Positions 9,316-19,244 of a stretch of 64,000 nucleotides of DNA are shown piece by piece; position 1 is the first letter of the stretch; each line of letters opens with the position of its first letter. Location of the stretch: assembly GCF_014698825.1 (NCBI RefSeq), contig NZ_JACJTT010000024.1, positions 16,453 to 80,452 of the forward strand, written 5' to 3'. A program made the translations under genes and the position numbers. Source of the stretch: Richelia sinica FACHB-800 (GTDB taxonomy: Bacteria > Cyanobacteriota > Cyanobacteriia > Cyanobacteriales > Nostocaceae). The notes under the pieces are model-generated. The model was not told the DNA's origin. It worked only from the letters and a program-made list of their open reading frames with translations, and searched no databases.

Positions 9316-10062
9316 ATGCTGTTACATTTAAGCACTTGGCAGGAAGTTGAAACTTATTTACAAACATCCCAAGGAATTATTCTTCCCATTGGTTCTACAG
9401 AACAGCATGGGCCTACTGGTTTAATTGGTACGGACGCAATTTGTGCAGAAGTAATAGCACGTGGTGTGGGGGAAGCAACTCAAGCCATAGTAGGGCCGAC
9501 TATTAATGTGGGTATGGCATTACATCACACTGCTTTTCCTGGGTCAATTAGTTTACGTCCTAGTACCTTGATTCAGGTAATTCGAGATTATATAACTTGT
9601 TTAGCAAAAGCTGGTTTTAGCAAGTTTTATTTTATTAATGGACATGGTGGAAATATTGCCACTTTGAAAGCTGCTTTTTCAGAAACCTATGCACATTTAG
9701 AAGACTTACAATTAGCTCATGCTGCCAAGGTGCAATGTGAAATTGCTAACTGGTTTATGTGCAGTTCTGTATACAAGCTAGCTCATGAGTTATATGGTGA
9801 CCAAGAAGGATCTCATGCTACCCCCAGTGAAGTAGCTGTGACTCAATATGTCTATCCCGAAGCTATTAAATCTGTGTTGATTTCACCCACAGCACCAGCA
9901 GGGCATAAGATTTACAGTGCTAATGATTTTCGCCAACGTTACCCTGACGGTAGAATGGGTTCAAATCCTGCTTTAGCGACTCCAGAACATGGTAAGCAAT
10001 TTTATGATTTGGCAGTGGAGGAATTAACTAAAGGATATTTGGCGTTTTTAAGTCAGGAATAA
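9316..10062 (+). CDS. creatininase-family amidohydrolase
   Basis: 248 residues. Metal-binding motifs of the creatininase/ArfB/MftE family are visible: LPIGSTEQHGP (Glu and His), GTDAICAE (Asp), HHTAFPGSISL, FINGHGGN and the catalytic-site GSHATPSEVAVT. Members hydrolyse cyclic or linear amides such as creatinine, or process small peptides. Cyanobacteria lack an obvious creatinine pathway, so the substrate is unknown. It is followed by a strong hairpin at 10102-10135. Confidence 0.88.
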   Translation: MLLHLSTWQEVETYLQTSQGIILPIGSTEQHGPTGLIGTDAICAEVIARGVGEATQAIVGPTINVGMALHHTAFPGSISLRPSTLIQVIRDYITCLAKAGFSKFYFINGHGGNIATLKAAFSETYAHLEDLQLAHAAKVQCEIANWFMCSSVYKLAHELYGDQEGSHATPSEVAVTQYVYPEAIKSVLISPTAPAGHKIYSANDFRQRYPDGRMGSNPALATPEHGKQFYDLAVEELTKGYLAFLSQE

Positions 10063-10101
10063 GAATTGAGAGAATATCCTTAAATATCTGCTGCTAAAGG
10101 T

Positions 10102-10135
10102 TGTAGAGACGAGATTTTGATTCAGCGTCTCTACA
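10102..10135 (+). terminator. hairpin after creatininase gene (TGTAGAGACG repeat family)
   Basis: TGTAGAGACG (10102-10111) is exactly complementary to CGTCTCTACA (10126-10135) with a 14-base loop. It lies 40 bases past the stop codon. The element belongs to a dispersed palindrome type common between Nostocales genes. There is no long T-run, so terminator function is inferred. Confidence 0.55.
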
Positions 10136-10294
10136 GGGTCACTATTAACAGTGGTGTATGGCACTTAAAAAACCAGCAACTAGCTAAATCTTATCCCTTG
10201 CCAATCACTAATGACTAATGGCTCATGACTATTAAAATAGTCTGGTAACCGCTCAATCAACAAAGCGGTGATTAGAGATAACTAACTGATAATT

Positions 10295-11302
10295 ATGGGT
10301 AAGCAGCGCGTTCTGTCGGGAGTTCAACCAACTGGTAACTTACACTTGGGTAACTACTTGGGTGCAATTCGCAACTGGGTGGAAATTCAAGACCAGTATG
10401 AAAATTTCTTTTGTGTGGTCGATTTACATGCGATCACTGTACCACACAACCCCGCCACTTTAGCGGCTGATACTTACACCATCGCTGCTCTTTATTTAGC
10501 CTGTGGCATTGATTTACAGCATTCTCACATTTTTGTCCAATCTCACGTTTCGGCACACAGTGAACTGTGTTGGTTGCTAAACTGCATTACCCCCTTAAAT
10601 TGGTTGCAAGATATGATTCAGTTTAAGGAAAAGGCACTCAAGCAAGGTGAAAATGTTGGTGCAGGGCTGTTGACTTATCCAGTTTTGATGTCTGCGGACA
10701 TTTTGCTTTATCAAGCTGATAAAGTACCGGTGGGTGAAGACCAAAAGCAACATTTGGAATTAGCACGGGATATTGTCAACAGGTTTAATCATCAATTTGC
10801 TAAGGATAAACCTGTATTAAAATTACCTGATCCTTTGATTCGCAAAGAAGGTGCAAGGGTGATGAGTCTGACTGATGGGACAAAGAAAATGTCTAAGTCT
10901 GACCCATCGGAGTTAAGCAGAATAAATGTTTTAGACCCACCAGACCAAATTGCCAATAAGATTAAACGCTGTAAAACTGACCCAGTGAGAGGGTTAACTT
11001 TTGACGATGTAGACCGTCCAGAATGTAATAACCTATTAACTCTCTATATGCTGCTGTCTGGCAAGACCAAGGAAGCTGTGGTCGCTGAATGTGCAGATAT
11101 GGGTTGGGGTCAATTTAAACCTTTGCTGACCGAAACTGCAATTAATGCCCTCAAACCAATTCAAGACAAATATCAGGAGGTCATGGCAGAGAAAGGTTAT
11201 TTGGAGTCGGTGTTGCGAGATGGTCGGGAAAAGGCAGAGGCTATAGCTAACCAAACTTTGGCAGATGTGAAGGCAGCTTTAGGCTATACCGTCCCCCTCT
11301 AA
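10295..11302 (+). CDS. trpS: tryptophan--tRNA ligase
   Basis: Class I aminoacyl-tRNA synthetase charging tRNA-Trp. 335 residues, normal for bacterial TrpRS. The HIGH-type motif is HLGN (residues 17-20, in PTGNLHLGNYLGA) and the KMSKS motif is intact (TKKMSKSDPSE, about residues 197-207). The tryptophan-site region GEDQKQHLELARDI is also present. The ATG at 10295 gives the standard N-terminus ahead of SGVQPTG. The MTHFR-family gene follows after 61 bases. Confidence 0.97.
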   Translation: MGKQRVLSGVQPTGNLHLGNYLGAIRNWVEIQDQYENFFCVVDLHAITVPHNPATLAADTYTIAALYLACGIDLQHSHIFVQSHVSAHSELCWLLNCITPLNWLQDMIQFKEKALKQGENVGAGLLTYPVLMSADILLYQADKVPVGEDQKQHLELARDIVNRFNHQFAKDKPVLKLPDPLIRKEGARVMSLTDGTKKMSKSDPSELSRINVLDPPDQIANKIKRCKTDPVRGLTFDDVDRPECNNLLTLYMLLSGKTKEAVVAECADMGWGQFKPLLTETAINALKPIQDKYQEVMAEKGYLESVLRDGREKAEAIANQTLADVKAALGYTVPL

Positions 11303-11363
11303 GGTTTACTCTTGAAGGTGTAATGTGTTTTACCCTTTAAGAAAACCAAATTGATCATCAATT

Positions 11364-12278
11364 ATGCAGGATACCCATAGCACCAGTGCTGTAAATAACT
11401 TCCGAAAAGCGGTAGCAGCAGGAGATTTTCTCGTTACTGCTGAGGTCGCACCCCCGAAAGGGGCAGATTCTACACATATGATTGAAATGGCGGCGACTCT
11501 TAAGGGGAGAGTTCATGCTGTCAATATTACTGATGGTAGCCGTGCTGTGTTGGGGATGTCGTCTCTGGCAGCGTCTGTGATTTTATTGCAACATGGTATT
11601 GAGCCAATATGTCAGATGGCTTGTCGCGATCGCAACCGTATCGCTCTACAAGCAGATTTGATGGGCGCTCATGCTTTGGGTATCCGCAATATTTTAGCTT
11701 TGACTGGCGACCCTGTAAAAGCAGGTGATCATCCTGATGCTAAAGCTGTATTTGATTTAGAATCTGTGCGGCTGTTGCAGTTAATTAGGAAGATGAATCA
11801 GGGTGTAGATTTTAATGATAAAGCCTTGAATGATGGTGCATTAGATTTATTTACAGGTGCAGCAGTAGACCCCCAAAGTGCCAGTTGGTCAGGTTTGCAA
11901 AGCCGATTTGAAAAAAAGATAGAAGCCGGAGCGCAATTTTTCCAAAGTCAATTAATTACTGATTTTGAACGCTTAGAAAAGTTCATGGATAAAATCGCTT
12001 CTGGTTATAATAAACCAATTTTGGCGGGAATTTTTCTGTTGAAATCAGCCAAGAATGCTCAGTTTATTAATCGCATGGTTCCAGGTGTAAATATTCCTGA
12101 CCATATTATTGATAGGTTAGCAAAAGCAAAATATCCCCTAGAAGAAGGAATGAAAATTGCGGCTGAACAGGTGCAGATAGCCCGCCAATTATGCCAAGGT
12201 GTACATATGATGGCGGTAAAGAAAGAAGATGCGATCGCACCGATTTTGGATTTAGCGGGGGTAGAGAAGGTTAATTAA
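11364..12278 (+). CDS. methylenetetrahydrofolate reductase family protein
   Basis: 304-residue single TIM-barrel protein of the MetF/MTHFR family, which reduces 5,10-methylenetetrahydrofolate to 5-methyltetrahydrofolate with FAD. Visible: the N-terminal Glu in VTAEVAPPKGAD, NITDGSRA, the LALTGDP motif of the FAD/folate pocket and the QLITDFE strand. The spacing and the GDHPDAKAVFDLES insert match the bacterial subgroup annotated as MTHFR C1-like rather than classic E. coli MetF, so folate specificity is likely but not proven. It ends just before the HIP1-based terminator. Confidence 0.85.
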   Translation: MQDTHSTSAVNNFRKAVAAGDFLVTAEVAPPKGADSTHMIEMAATLKGRVHAVNITDGSRAVLGMSSLAASVILLQHGIEPICQMACRDRNRIALQADLMGAHALGIRNILALTGDPVKAGDHPDAKAVFDLESVRLLQLIRKMNQGVDFNDKALNDGALDLFTGAAVDPQSASWSGLQSRFEKKIEAGAQFFQSQLITDFERLEKFMDKIASGYNKPILAGIFLLKSAKNAQFINRMVPGVNIPDHIIDRLAKAKYPLEEGMKIAAEQVQIARQLCQGVHMMAVKKEDAIAPILDLAGVEKVN

Positions 12279-12282
12279 ACAG

Positions 12283-12323
12283 AAAAGCGATCGTATTGAA
12301 GTGTAGGATGCGATCGCTTTTTT
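12283..12323 (+). terminator. Rho-independent terminator built from HIP1 sequence
   Basis: AAAAGCGATCG (12283-12293) pairs perfectly with CGATCGCTTTT (12311-12321), loop 17 bases, ending in a run of T. It lies four bases past the MTHFR-family stop. Both arms contain most of the HIP1 octamer GCGATCGC. Confidence 0.8.
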
Positions 12324-12493
12324 ACCCCTAATAACAAGAGGTTTTAGCATCTAGCTGCAAAGGTGCCAAGTTTGGGTATGACACCAAAAGTTGAATTTTT
12401 CTATTGTTCTAGAGATATAGGAATCCTACTTGAATATTGTTCAGTATACTGAGATTCAAACTTTGCTTTGATGGTGCTTCCAGTTTGGAATTT

Positions 12494-12520
12494 GTATGGC
12501 TTACGCCACGCTATGCTATC
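12494..12520. repeat. dispersed repeat copy (TATGGCTTACGCCACGCTA)
   Basis: Near match to the motif at 5174-5228 and 19220-19244, with one inserted T. It lies 200 bases upstream of the giant protein gene. Confidence 0.5.
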
Positions 12521-12721
12521 AGAAATTAAATAGAAGTCCTATCAGAAATACAAGTTTTTCAGAAAATCATAAATCAACTATTTACTTCATGAAAAAAATA
12601 TATTTAACCGTACTAATACTTAAACAAACATTTACTATTGACAAAAAAATAACTTTTGTAAATACTGTTTAGTTGTGATTAAAAATTAATTCACACATAA
12701 CATCAGGGATGCAATATATCT

Positions 12722-15700
12722 ATGCTGACTGGCTCGCTTGTCAATCGACAGTTGAAAGCTGTTGTATTTATCGATTCGTCAGTTTCTGACTATGACACTC
12801 TCAAATTAGGAGTTGTAAAAGATGTAGAACCAATCATCATTTCCTCTAACCGAGATGGTATTCAGGAAATAACAGAATTTTTACAAAAGCATCCGCAAAT
12901 ATCTACCATACATATCGTCTCTCACGGATCTCCTGGATGCTTGTATTTAGGAAATAGCCGACTGAACTTGAATAATTTCAGTCAGTATGCTGAATTATTG
13001 GAAAATTGGCATAGACAAAGTATTTTACTCTATGGTTGTAATGTTGCTGCGGGGGATGCAGGTGAAGAATTCATTACTAAGTTGCATGATATTACAAAGG
13101 CAACGATTCAAGCATCCGCAACAAAAACTGGAAATGCAACATTAGGTGGAGATTGGAATTTAGAAGTAACCCTTGGTTCTATCAAAGCTCCTTTGGCATT
13201 TAGTGATAACTTTCTAGAAAGTTACAACTATACCTTGGCTGCTACAGTTGGCTACTATGATATGGACTTGGGTCAAGGTAATAGTAATCAAGTTCAAGCA
13301 ATTAACAGTTTGGGTCTGAATGCTGTAAATCTCAGTGATTTAAGTGCTATAGATTTGAATGGTATTGATGTTCTTTTGATTCAAAATCCTAACAATTACG
13401 GTTATGGCACCGAATTTTTAAGCCGGTTATCTGTAATCCAACAAGCAGTTGCTAATGGCCTAGTTTTAATCATCCATGATCGCTATGTAGATAATGCGGA
13501 GTCTATTTTACCAGGACTGAGTGGAGACTTTATTTTTAGAAATTATGGTAGCGATATCAATGTTCTTGATAATAATACTCTAGCCACTCAAGGGCCTGCT
13601 GGCACTGTTACTAGTTCAAATTTAGATGGAGGAAATTCTTCCTACCATGGTTATGCAGATATTTCTAGACTGCCCATAAATACTCAAACTCTTCTCTCCA
13701 CTGGTAGTTCAACCCAGGCAGTAACGTTTGCTTATTCCTATGGTAAGGGTTATGTTGTTTACTCCTCAATTCCCTTAGACTATTATTTAACAGGTTATTC
13801 ACCAACCGCTTTTGGTAATACTTATGCCCCTAATATTTTGTCCTATGGGGTGTCCTTACTAGACAATGTGCAAGACAATTTTAACTCAGGGTCGGTAAAT
13901 AATAGTCTTTGGGCAAGTATAGTTGGTGGTGCAGCGAGTTCCTTACCTCCAGGTAGTTCAGGAAACTCTCTTTATTTCAATGGTATTTCTCGTTCTGCTA
14001 CAACTGTGGCGCTCAATGTAGTCAATGTTGGCACCATATCCTTTGATTTGGCTAGAGGTGATAGCAGCATTATTGGATGGGAGACATCTGATTATGGTGA
14101 AGATGTAATACTGGAATACTCTATTGATGGCGGTAGCACATGGACGCATATTGCTTCCTATGGTACAGGTAGTCTTCCTTGGACTAATTACAATGTTGTC
14201 ATTCCCACCGCAGCTAGAACAGCAGCTACCCAATTCCGTTGGCAACAGTTATCCAATAGTGGAGCCAACTTTGATAACTGGGCTATAGATAATGTGGTAG
14301 TTTCTGCCGCGACTAACGACGCAGCAGTAGTTACCACTAGCAGTAGCTTTGTATCCTACCTAGAAAATGCAACAGCAACCATTGATTCAGCAATTACAGT
14401 CAGTGATGTAGATTCAACAAATCTCATTAGTGCTACCGTCAGCATTACTTCGGGCTTCGTTGCTGGGCAAGATATCCTCAGTTTCACGAATCAAAATGGG
14501 ATTACTGGCAGTTATAACAGCACGACCGGGGTTTTAACTTTAACTGGTGCATCTAGCATTGCTAATTACCAAGCGGCTTTACGCACTATTACCTATCGTA
14601 ATACCAGCGATAATCCTTCTACTACCACTCGCACTATTGGCTTTAGTGTCAATGACGGTGTTATCAATAGCAACCTTGCTAGTCGCAACGTTACCATTAC
14701 TGCTGTAAACGATGCTGCGGTAGTTATTAGTAGCGGCAACAATTTATCCTACCTAGAAAATGCAACAGCAACCATTGATTCAGCAATTACGGTCAGTGAT
14801 GTAGATTCAACAAATCTCATTAGTGCTACCGTCAGCATTACTTCGGGCTTCGTTGCTGGGCAAGATATCCTCAGTTTCACGAATCAAAATGGGATTACTG
14901 GTAGTTATAACAGCACGACCGGGGTTTTAGCTTTAACTGGTGCATCTAGCATTGCTAATTACCAAGCGGCTTTACGCTCCATTACCTATCGTAATACCAG
15001 CGATAATCCTTCTACTACCACTCGCACTATTGGCTTTAGTGTCAATGACGGTATTGTCAATAGCAACCTTGCTAGTCGTAACGTCACCATTACAGCTGTT
15101 AATGATGTCCCCGTATTAGGACAAGAATTGGGAACCAGTAATACTGCCTTCAATATCCGAAATGATAATGGTGCAATCCAAAATCTCTCCTTTAGCGGTA
15201 ATGAATTTTATCGTTTAGGAACCTATTTTGCAGACTGGGGTTTGCAAGCGGGAACCGATACCAGCAGTTTCAGTTTATTTTCTACCAATGGAGGTATACC
15301 ATCTGGGGTATCAGGTCTTTCTGTTACGAACAATGCTTCTCAGGTATTGGTTAAAGGCACTTATACAGGTGGTGGTACAAATATTGGTTTTTTGCGTATC
15401 TATTCCTTAGTGACTGGACAAAACGCTGTTTTAGTAGAGACGCGATTAACCAATAACGGTACCTTAGCAGCGCAACTAAGAATTTTTGATACTTTTGACC
15501 CAGATCAACTAAACAACATCACAATTAACGATACAACAACCCTAATTACTGAAGCAGGAACAACGAATGTTGCTGAATCTTCCAATAGTGGAGGTCTTTC
15601 AGTTGTTATGGGTGGCTTAACTAATAACGCTACTGTTGGTTTCCAACCTAGTTATCTGGGCATTAGGAGTGGAAGTGAATTAAATAGCTTCTTTACCAGT

Positions 15701-18700
15701 CCTACAGACCCTAATGATAGTAGCTATGATGGTGGGTTAAATATTGGTACAGAACAGACTATAGGTGCGAATCAAAGTGCCACCTATTCCTATATCCAAG
15801 CCTATGGCACGACCTTGAGTGCAGCTGAGTCCACTTTCATTAACAGTATTGCTCAACAACTCCTCGTTTACACCGAAAATTCTAGTGCTACAGTAATTAG
15901 TTCCACAGGCTTTGGCATTAAAGATGTAGACAACACAAATATTATCAGTGCTACTATCCAAATCACAGGAGGATATCAAAGCAGTCAAGATCTCTTATCA
16001 GTAGTTGGCATCTTACCATTGGGAATTGCTGCTAGTGCATTTAATGCAGCTACAGGAACATTAACTCTATCTGGTAGTGCAACTTTAGCTAACTATCAAT
16101 TAGCTTTACAACAGATTGGTTACAGCAATACCAGTGATAATCCTAATACGACAACTCGTACTGTCAGTTTTACTGTAAACGACGGTTTTGTTAACAGTAA
16201 TACTGTTACTCGTAATATTTTTGTTACTGCTGTAAACGATGCTGCGGTAGTTATTAGTAGCGGCAACAATTTATCCTACCTAGAAAATGGAACAGCAACC
16301 ATTGATTCAGCAATTACGGTCAGTGATGTAGATTCAACAAATTTAGTGAGTGCTACCGTCAGCATCACTTCTGGTTTCGTGACAGGGCAAGATATCCTCA
16401 GTTTCACGAATCAAAATGGGATTACTGGCAGTTATAACAGCATGACCGGGGTTTTAACTTTAACTGGTGCATCTAGCATTGCTAATTACCAAGCAGCTTT
16501 ACGCTCCATTACCTATCGTAATACCAGCGATAATCCTTCTACCACCACTCGCACCATTGGCTTTAGTGTCAATGACGGTGTTGTCAATAGCAACCTTGCT
16601 AGTCGCAACGTCACCATTACTGCTGTTAATGATGCTCCTGCTGGTCTAAGCTTAGATAATATGGCAGTTGCAGAAAACCAAGTAATTGGGACAGTAGTTG
16701 GTAACTTTAGCAGCACCGACCCAGATATAGGTAATACTTTCACTTATAGTTTGGTTACTGGTACAGGTGATACTAATAACGCATTATTCACCATCATCGG
16801 TAATCAGCTACGAACAAAAGCTGTTTTCGACTTTAAAACTAAAAACAGCTACAGCATCTTGGTCAGAACTACTGATCAAGGTGGTTTATTCTACAATCAA
16901 CAATTTACCATCAACATCAATATGAGCAGTAATCAATTACTACAGGGAAGCACTGGAGACGATTTCTTTATTGGCAATGACGGTTATGATACTATCATTG
17001 GCGGTGCTGGTGTTGATACAGTCGATTACGGACAACTGGCAACTAGTATTACCTTAAAAGCCCAGGGAATAGTTGATAAAGGTCATTTAGGCACAGACAT
17101 TGTACAAGCAGAAATATTTATCGGTAATGCTGCTTTTACTAATGCTATTGACGCTTCTTCTAGCTTTACCAATGCAATTAATGTCAACTTATCAGCAAAT
17201 ACCTTAACCGTATTTGGTTTACCTTCTGGTGATGCAACCTTTGATGTATATAACTTCACTGATGTTAAAGGTAGTCAATTAGGCGATGAAATTATTGGTG
17301 ATGAACAAAATAACCGATTAGAAGGACAAGGTGGAGACGATCGCATTTATGCTACTACAGGGAATGATACAATTATCGGTGGAGATGGTTTCGATACTGT
17401 AGATTACAGTTATGTTGATTCAGCTATTACCTTAAAATCTCAGGGTATAGTTGCTAAAGCAATAGGTGGTACAGATATTGTACAAGCAGATCAATTTATT
17501 GGTAACGCTGCTTATCGCAATAGTATTGATGCTTCTAGTAGTACCACTACTTCCATTAACGCTGATTTATCTCTGAATAGTTTGACAGTCTTTGGCTTAC
17601 CTTCAGGAGAATTGACCTTTGATGTAGCAAATTTCCAAGATGTAATTGCCTCTCAATCTGATGATCAGTTAACTGGTAACGAGCTTGATAACCTTCTTGA
17701 CGGTCAGGCTGGAGATGATCTGTTTTTTGGAACTGTTGGCTCAGATACAATGACTGGAGGCAGCGGTGTTGATACTGTAGATTACAGTAATTTGGCAGGA
17801 GCAATTAAGATTAAACCCACTGGTTTCATTGAAAAAGATGAAGGTTTATTAGGGGTTGATAAGGTTGCTGCTGAAGTTATCATCGGCAATGCAGATTACA
17901 TCAACATTATTGATGCTAGCTCCAGCACTACTGCTTCCTTAGAGGTTGATTTATTCAACAATAGTTTCAAAGTGTTAGGAACTGCTGTTGGTAATCTGAG
18001 TTTTGAAGCGCAGAACTTTTCTAATGTCATTGGTTCTCAGGTAGCAGATATCATCAAAGGTGACAGTGGCAATAATAATTTGAGAGGTGAAGGGGGAAAT
18101 GATACCCTTACTGGTGGTGCGGCTAGTGATGTTCTCAATGGTGGTACAGGAATAGATACTGTATCTTATCTAGGTTCCACTTCTGGTGTAACGGTGAATT
18201 TAGCAACTGGTATTGGTAGTGGGGGAGATGCGGCGGGTGACTCTTTTGCGTCGCTTGAAAATGCTACAGGTTCAGGGTTTAATGATAACCTGACTGGTAA
18301 TACCTTGAACAACATTCTCAATGGTGGTGCTGGAAACGATAACTTGAGTGGCAGTTCTGGTAACGATTCGGTCTTGGGTGATATCGGTAATGATGTATTG
18401 ATGGGTGGTTTAGGAGCTGATACCCTAGATGGAGGAGCAGGAACTGATACTGCTTCCTATGCTACTGCTAGTGCTGGAGTATCTGTGAATCTGTCTATTG
18501 GTAATGGTACTTTGGGTGAAGCAAATGGCGATCGCTTGATTGGGATTGAAAGACTCACAGGTTCTAACTATAGTGATAACCTCATTGGCAATACTGCTAG
18601 CAACACTTTAACCGCCAACAATGGTAATGATACTTTAAATGGCGATGCTGGTACTGACACCCTAATTGGTGGTTCAGGTAATGATTTCTTGGTTGGTGGT

Positions 18701-19039
18701 TTAGGCAATGATTTCCTCACGGGAGGCACAGGTTTAGACAACTTCCGATTTAATAGTAAGAGTGAAGGAGTAGACCGCATTACTGATTTCTCAGTTGTTG
18801 ATGATACTATTAGCATTTTAGCGTCAGGTTTCGGTGGCTTAACTGTAGGTACATTATCTGTAAGTAGATTTGTGATTGGTAGCACTGCCACTAATTTCAA
18901 TCAACGCTTTATCTACAATAGTAGCAACGGCAATTTGTTCTTTGACCGCGATGGTGTGGGTACAAGTTTCAGTAGCATACAAATCGCAACTTTAAATACT
19001 GGGTTAGCTTTAACTAACACAGATTTTCAAATTGTGTAA
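12722..19039 (+). CDS. giant secreted DUF4347/cadherin-like/RTX protein
   Basis: 2105 residues with no cleaved N-terminal signal evident. Domains in order: DUF4347 (about 10-170; IHIVSHGSPG and LYGCNVAAG); an alpha/beta region (about 176-385); a beta domain resembling reelin-type subrepeats (about 388-530); beta-rich repeats of about 131 residues ending in ITAVNDA (about 535-800, a diverged one near 1045-1175, another near 1175-1305); an unrelated beta segment (about 800-1040); a cadherin-like unit (about 1305-1405); then RTX calcium-binding blocks with GGxGxDxx nonapeptides to about 2035; and a C-terminal NFRFNSKSEGVDRITDF segment. The design fits type I secretion to the cell surface and calcium-stabilised adhesion, matrix or S-layer-like roles (inferred). 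No type I transporter is beside it. Confidence 0.88.
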   Translation: MLTGSLVNRQLKAVVFIDSSVSDYDTLKLGVVKDVEPIIISSNRDGIQEITEFLQKHPQISTIHIVSHGSPGCLYLGNSRLNLNNFSQYAELLENWHRQSILLYGCNVAAGDAGEEFITKLHDITKATIQASATKTGNATLGGDWNLEVTLGSIKAPLAFSDNFLESYNYTLAATVGYYDMDLGQGNSNQVQAINSLGLNAVNLSDLSAIDLNGIDVLLIQNPNNYGYGTEFLSRLSVIQQAVANGLVLIIHDRYVDNAESILPGLSGDFIFRNYGSDINVLDNNTLATQGPAGTVTSSNLDGGNSSYHGYADISRLPINTQTLLSTGSSTQAVTFAYSYGKGYVVYSSIPLDYYLTGYSPTAFGNTYAPNILSYGVSLLDNVQDNFNSGSVNNSLWASIVGGAASSLPPGSSGNSLYFNGISRSATTVALNVVNVGTISFDLARGDSSIIGWETSDYGEDVILEYSIDGGSTWTHIASYGTGSLPWTNYNVVIPTAARTAATQFRWQQLSNSGANFDNWAIDNVVVSAATNDAAVVTTSSSFVSYLENATATIDSAITVSDVDSTNLISATVSITSGFVAGQDILSFTNQNGITGSYNSTTGVLTLTGASSIANYQAALRTITYRNTSDNPSTTTRTIGFSVNDGVINSNLASRNVTITAVNDAAVVISSGNNLSYLENATATIDSAITVSDVDSTNLISATVSITSGFVAGQDILSFTNQNGITGSYNSTTGVLALTGASSIANYQAALRSITYRNTSDNPSTTTRTIGFSVNDGIVNSNLASRNVTITAVNDVPVLGQELGTSNTAFNIRNDNGAIQNLSFSGNEFYRLGTYFADWGLQAGTDTSSFSLFSTNGGIPSGVSGLSVTNNASQVLVKGTYTGGGTNIGFLRIYSLVTGQNAVLVETRLTNNGTLAAQLRIFDTFDPDQLNNITINDTTTLITEAGTTNVAESSNSGGLSVVMGGLTNNATVGFQPSYLGIRSGSELNSFFTSPTDPNDSSYDGGLNIGTEQTIGANQSATYSYIQAYGTTLSAAESTFINSIAQQLLVYTENSSATVISSTGFGIKDVDNTNIISATIQITGGYQSSQDLLSVVGILPLGIAASAFNAATGTLTLSGSATLANYQLALQQIGYSNTSDNPNTTTRTVSFTVNDGFVNSNTVTRNIFVTAVNDAAVVISSGNNLSYLENGTATIDSAITVSDVDSTNLVSATVSITSGFVTGQDILSFTNQNGITGSYNSMTGVLTLTGASSIANYQAALRSITYRNTSDNPSTTTRTIGFSVNDGVVNSNLASRNVTITAVNDAPAGLSLDNMAVAENQVIGTVVGNFSSTDPDIGNTFTYSLVTGTGDTNNALFTIIGNQLRTKAVFDFKTKNSYSILVRTTDQGGLFYNQQFTININMSSNQLLQGSTGDDFFIGNDGYDTIIGGAGVDTVDYGQLATSITLKAQGIVDKGHLGTDIVQAEIFIGNAAFTNAIDASSSFTNAINVNLSANTLTVFGLPSGDATFDVYNFTDVKGSQLGDEIIGDEQNNRLEGQGGDDRIYATTGNDTIIGGDGFDTVDYSYVDSAITLKSQGIVAKAIGGTDIVQADQFIGNAAYRNSIDASSSTTTSINADLSLNSLTVFGLPSGELTFDVANFQDVIASQSDDQLTGNELDNLLDGQAGDDLFFGTVGSDTMTGGSGVDTVDYSNLAGAIKIKPTGFIEKDEGLLGVDKVAAEVIIGNADYINIIDASSSTTASLEVDLFNNSFKVLGTAVGNLSFEAQNFSNVIGSQVADIIKGDSGNNNLRGEGGNDTLTGGAASDVLNGGTGIDTVSYLGSTSGVTVNLATGIGSGGDAAGDSFASLENATGSGFNDNLTGNTLNNILNGGAGNDNLSGSSGNDSVLGDIGNDVLMGGLGADTLDGGAGTDTASYATASAGVSVNLSIGNGTLGEANGDRLIGIERLTGSNYSDNLIGNTASNTLTANNGNDTLNGDAGTDTLIGGSGNDFLVGGLGNDFLTGGTGLDNFRFNSKSEGVDRITDFSVVDDTISILASGFGGLTVGTLSVSRFVIGSTATNFNQRFIYNSSNGNLFFDRDGVGTSFSSIQIATLNTGLALTNTDFQIV
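14354..15105 (+). repeat. two tandem near-identical 393-base repeats inside the giant gene
   Basis: The unit beginning TCCTACCTAGAAAATG at 14354 recurs at 14747, exactly 393 bases (131 codons) on, with only scattered differences. Silent positions are conserved too, which points to recent duplication or gene conversion rather than selection on protein alone. Confidence 0.85.
16274..16640 (+). repeat. third near-identical copy of the 393-base repeat
   Basis: Starts TCCTACCTAGAAAATGG and follows copies 14354 and 14747 almost base for base, including the upstream GATGCTGCGGTAGTTATTAG shared with the second copy. It is separated from them by about 1.1 kb that includes a strongly diverged fourth unit (about 15870-16230). 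Confidence 0.85.
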
Positions 19040-19087
19040 ATGGCTTGAATCGGAAGAACCCCACCCCGCCAAAGCTGCGCTTTGTCT

Positions 19088-19111
19088 CCCTTCCCCGCAA
19101 GCGGGGAGGGG
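19088..19111 (+). terminator. GC-rich hairpin downstream of the giant gene
   Basis: CCCTTCCCCGC (19088-19098) faces GCGGGGAGGGG (19101-19111) across a two-base AA loop, a very stable stem with one mismatch or bulge. It lies 50 bases past the stop and is of a widespread cyanobacterial intergenic type. It could stop transcription from both convergent genes. Confidence 0.5.
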
Positions 19112-19219
19112 ATTAAGGGGAGGGGTGTAAAGACTGTAGTCACCATAACTAATTTCCCGGACATGATAAGTAGTCGTGCAAAATAAATTTTATATTTGGA
19201 AGAGGGAAAAGAGAACACT

Positions 19220-19244
19220 ATGGCTAACGCCACGCTCCGCGAAC
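19220..19244. repeat. dispersed repeat copy (ATGGCTAACGCCACGCTCCG)
   Basis: Third member of the GGCTACGCCACGCTACGCGAAC family in this window; it ends CGCGAACGA. Intergenic, between convergent genes. Confidence 0.5.

Larger units (their letters stand above)
12279..12721. other. intergenic region before the giant repeat protein
   Basis: After the terminator the stretch is AT-rich and has a dispersed-repeat relative at 12494-12520. The last 150 bases are especially AT-rich and probably hold the promoter of the 12722 gene. No small gene recognised. Confidence 0.5.

Noticed and set aside
14354..16640. CRISPR or insertion-sequence array
   Set aside because: The long repeats are in frame and encode beta-sandwich protein repeats; no short repeat-spacer pattern occurs in the window.
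19027..19233. 68-residue minus-strand frame after the giant gene
   Set aside because: Made of the GC-rich hairpin and dispersed repeat sequence, and overlaps the 3' end of the giant gene.
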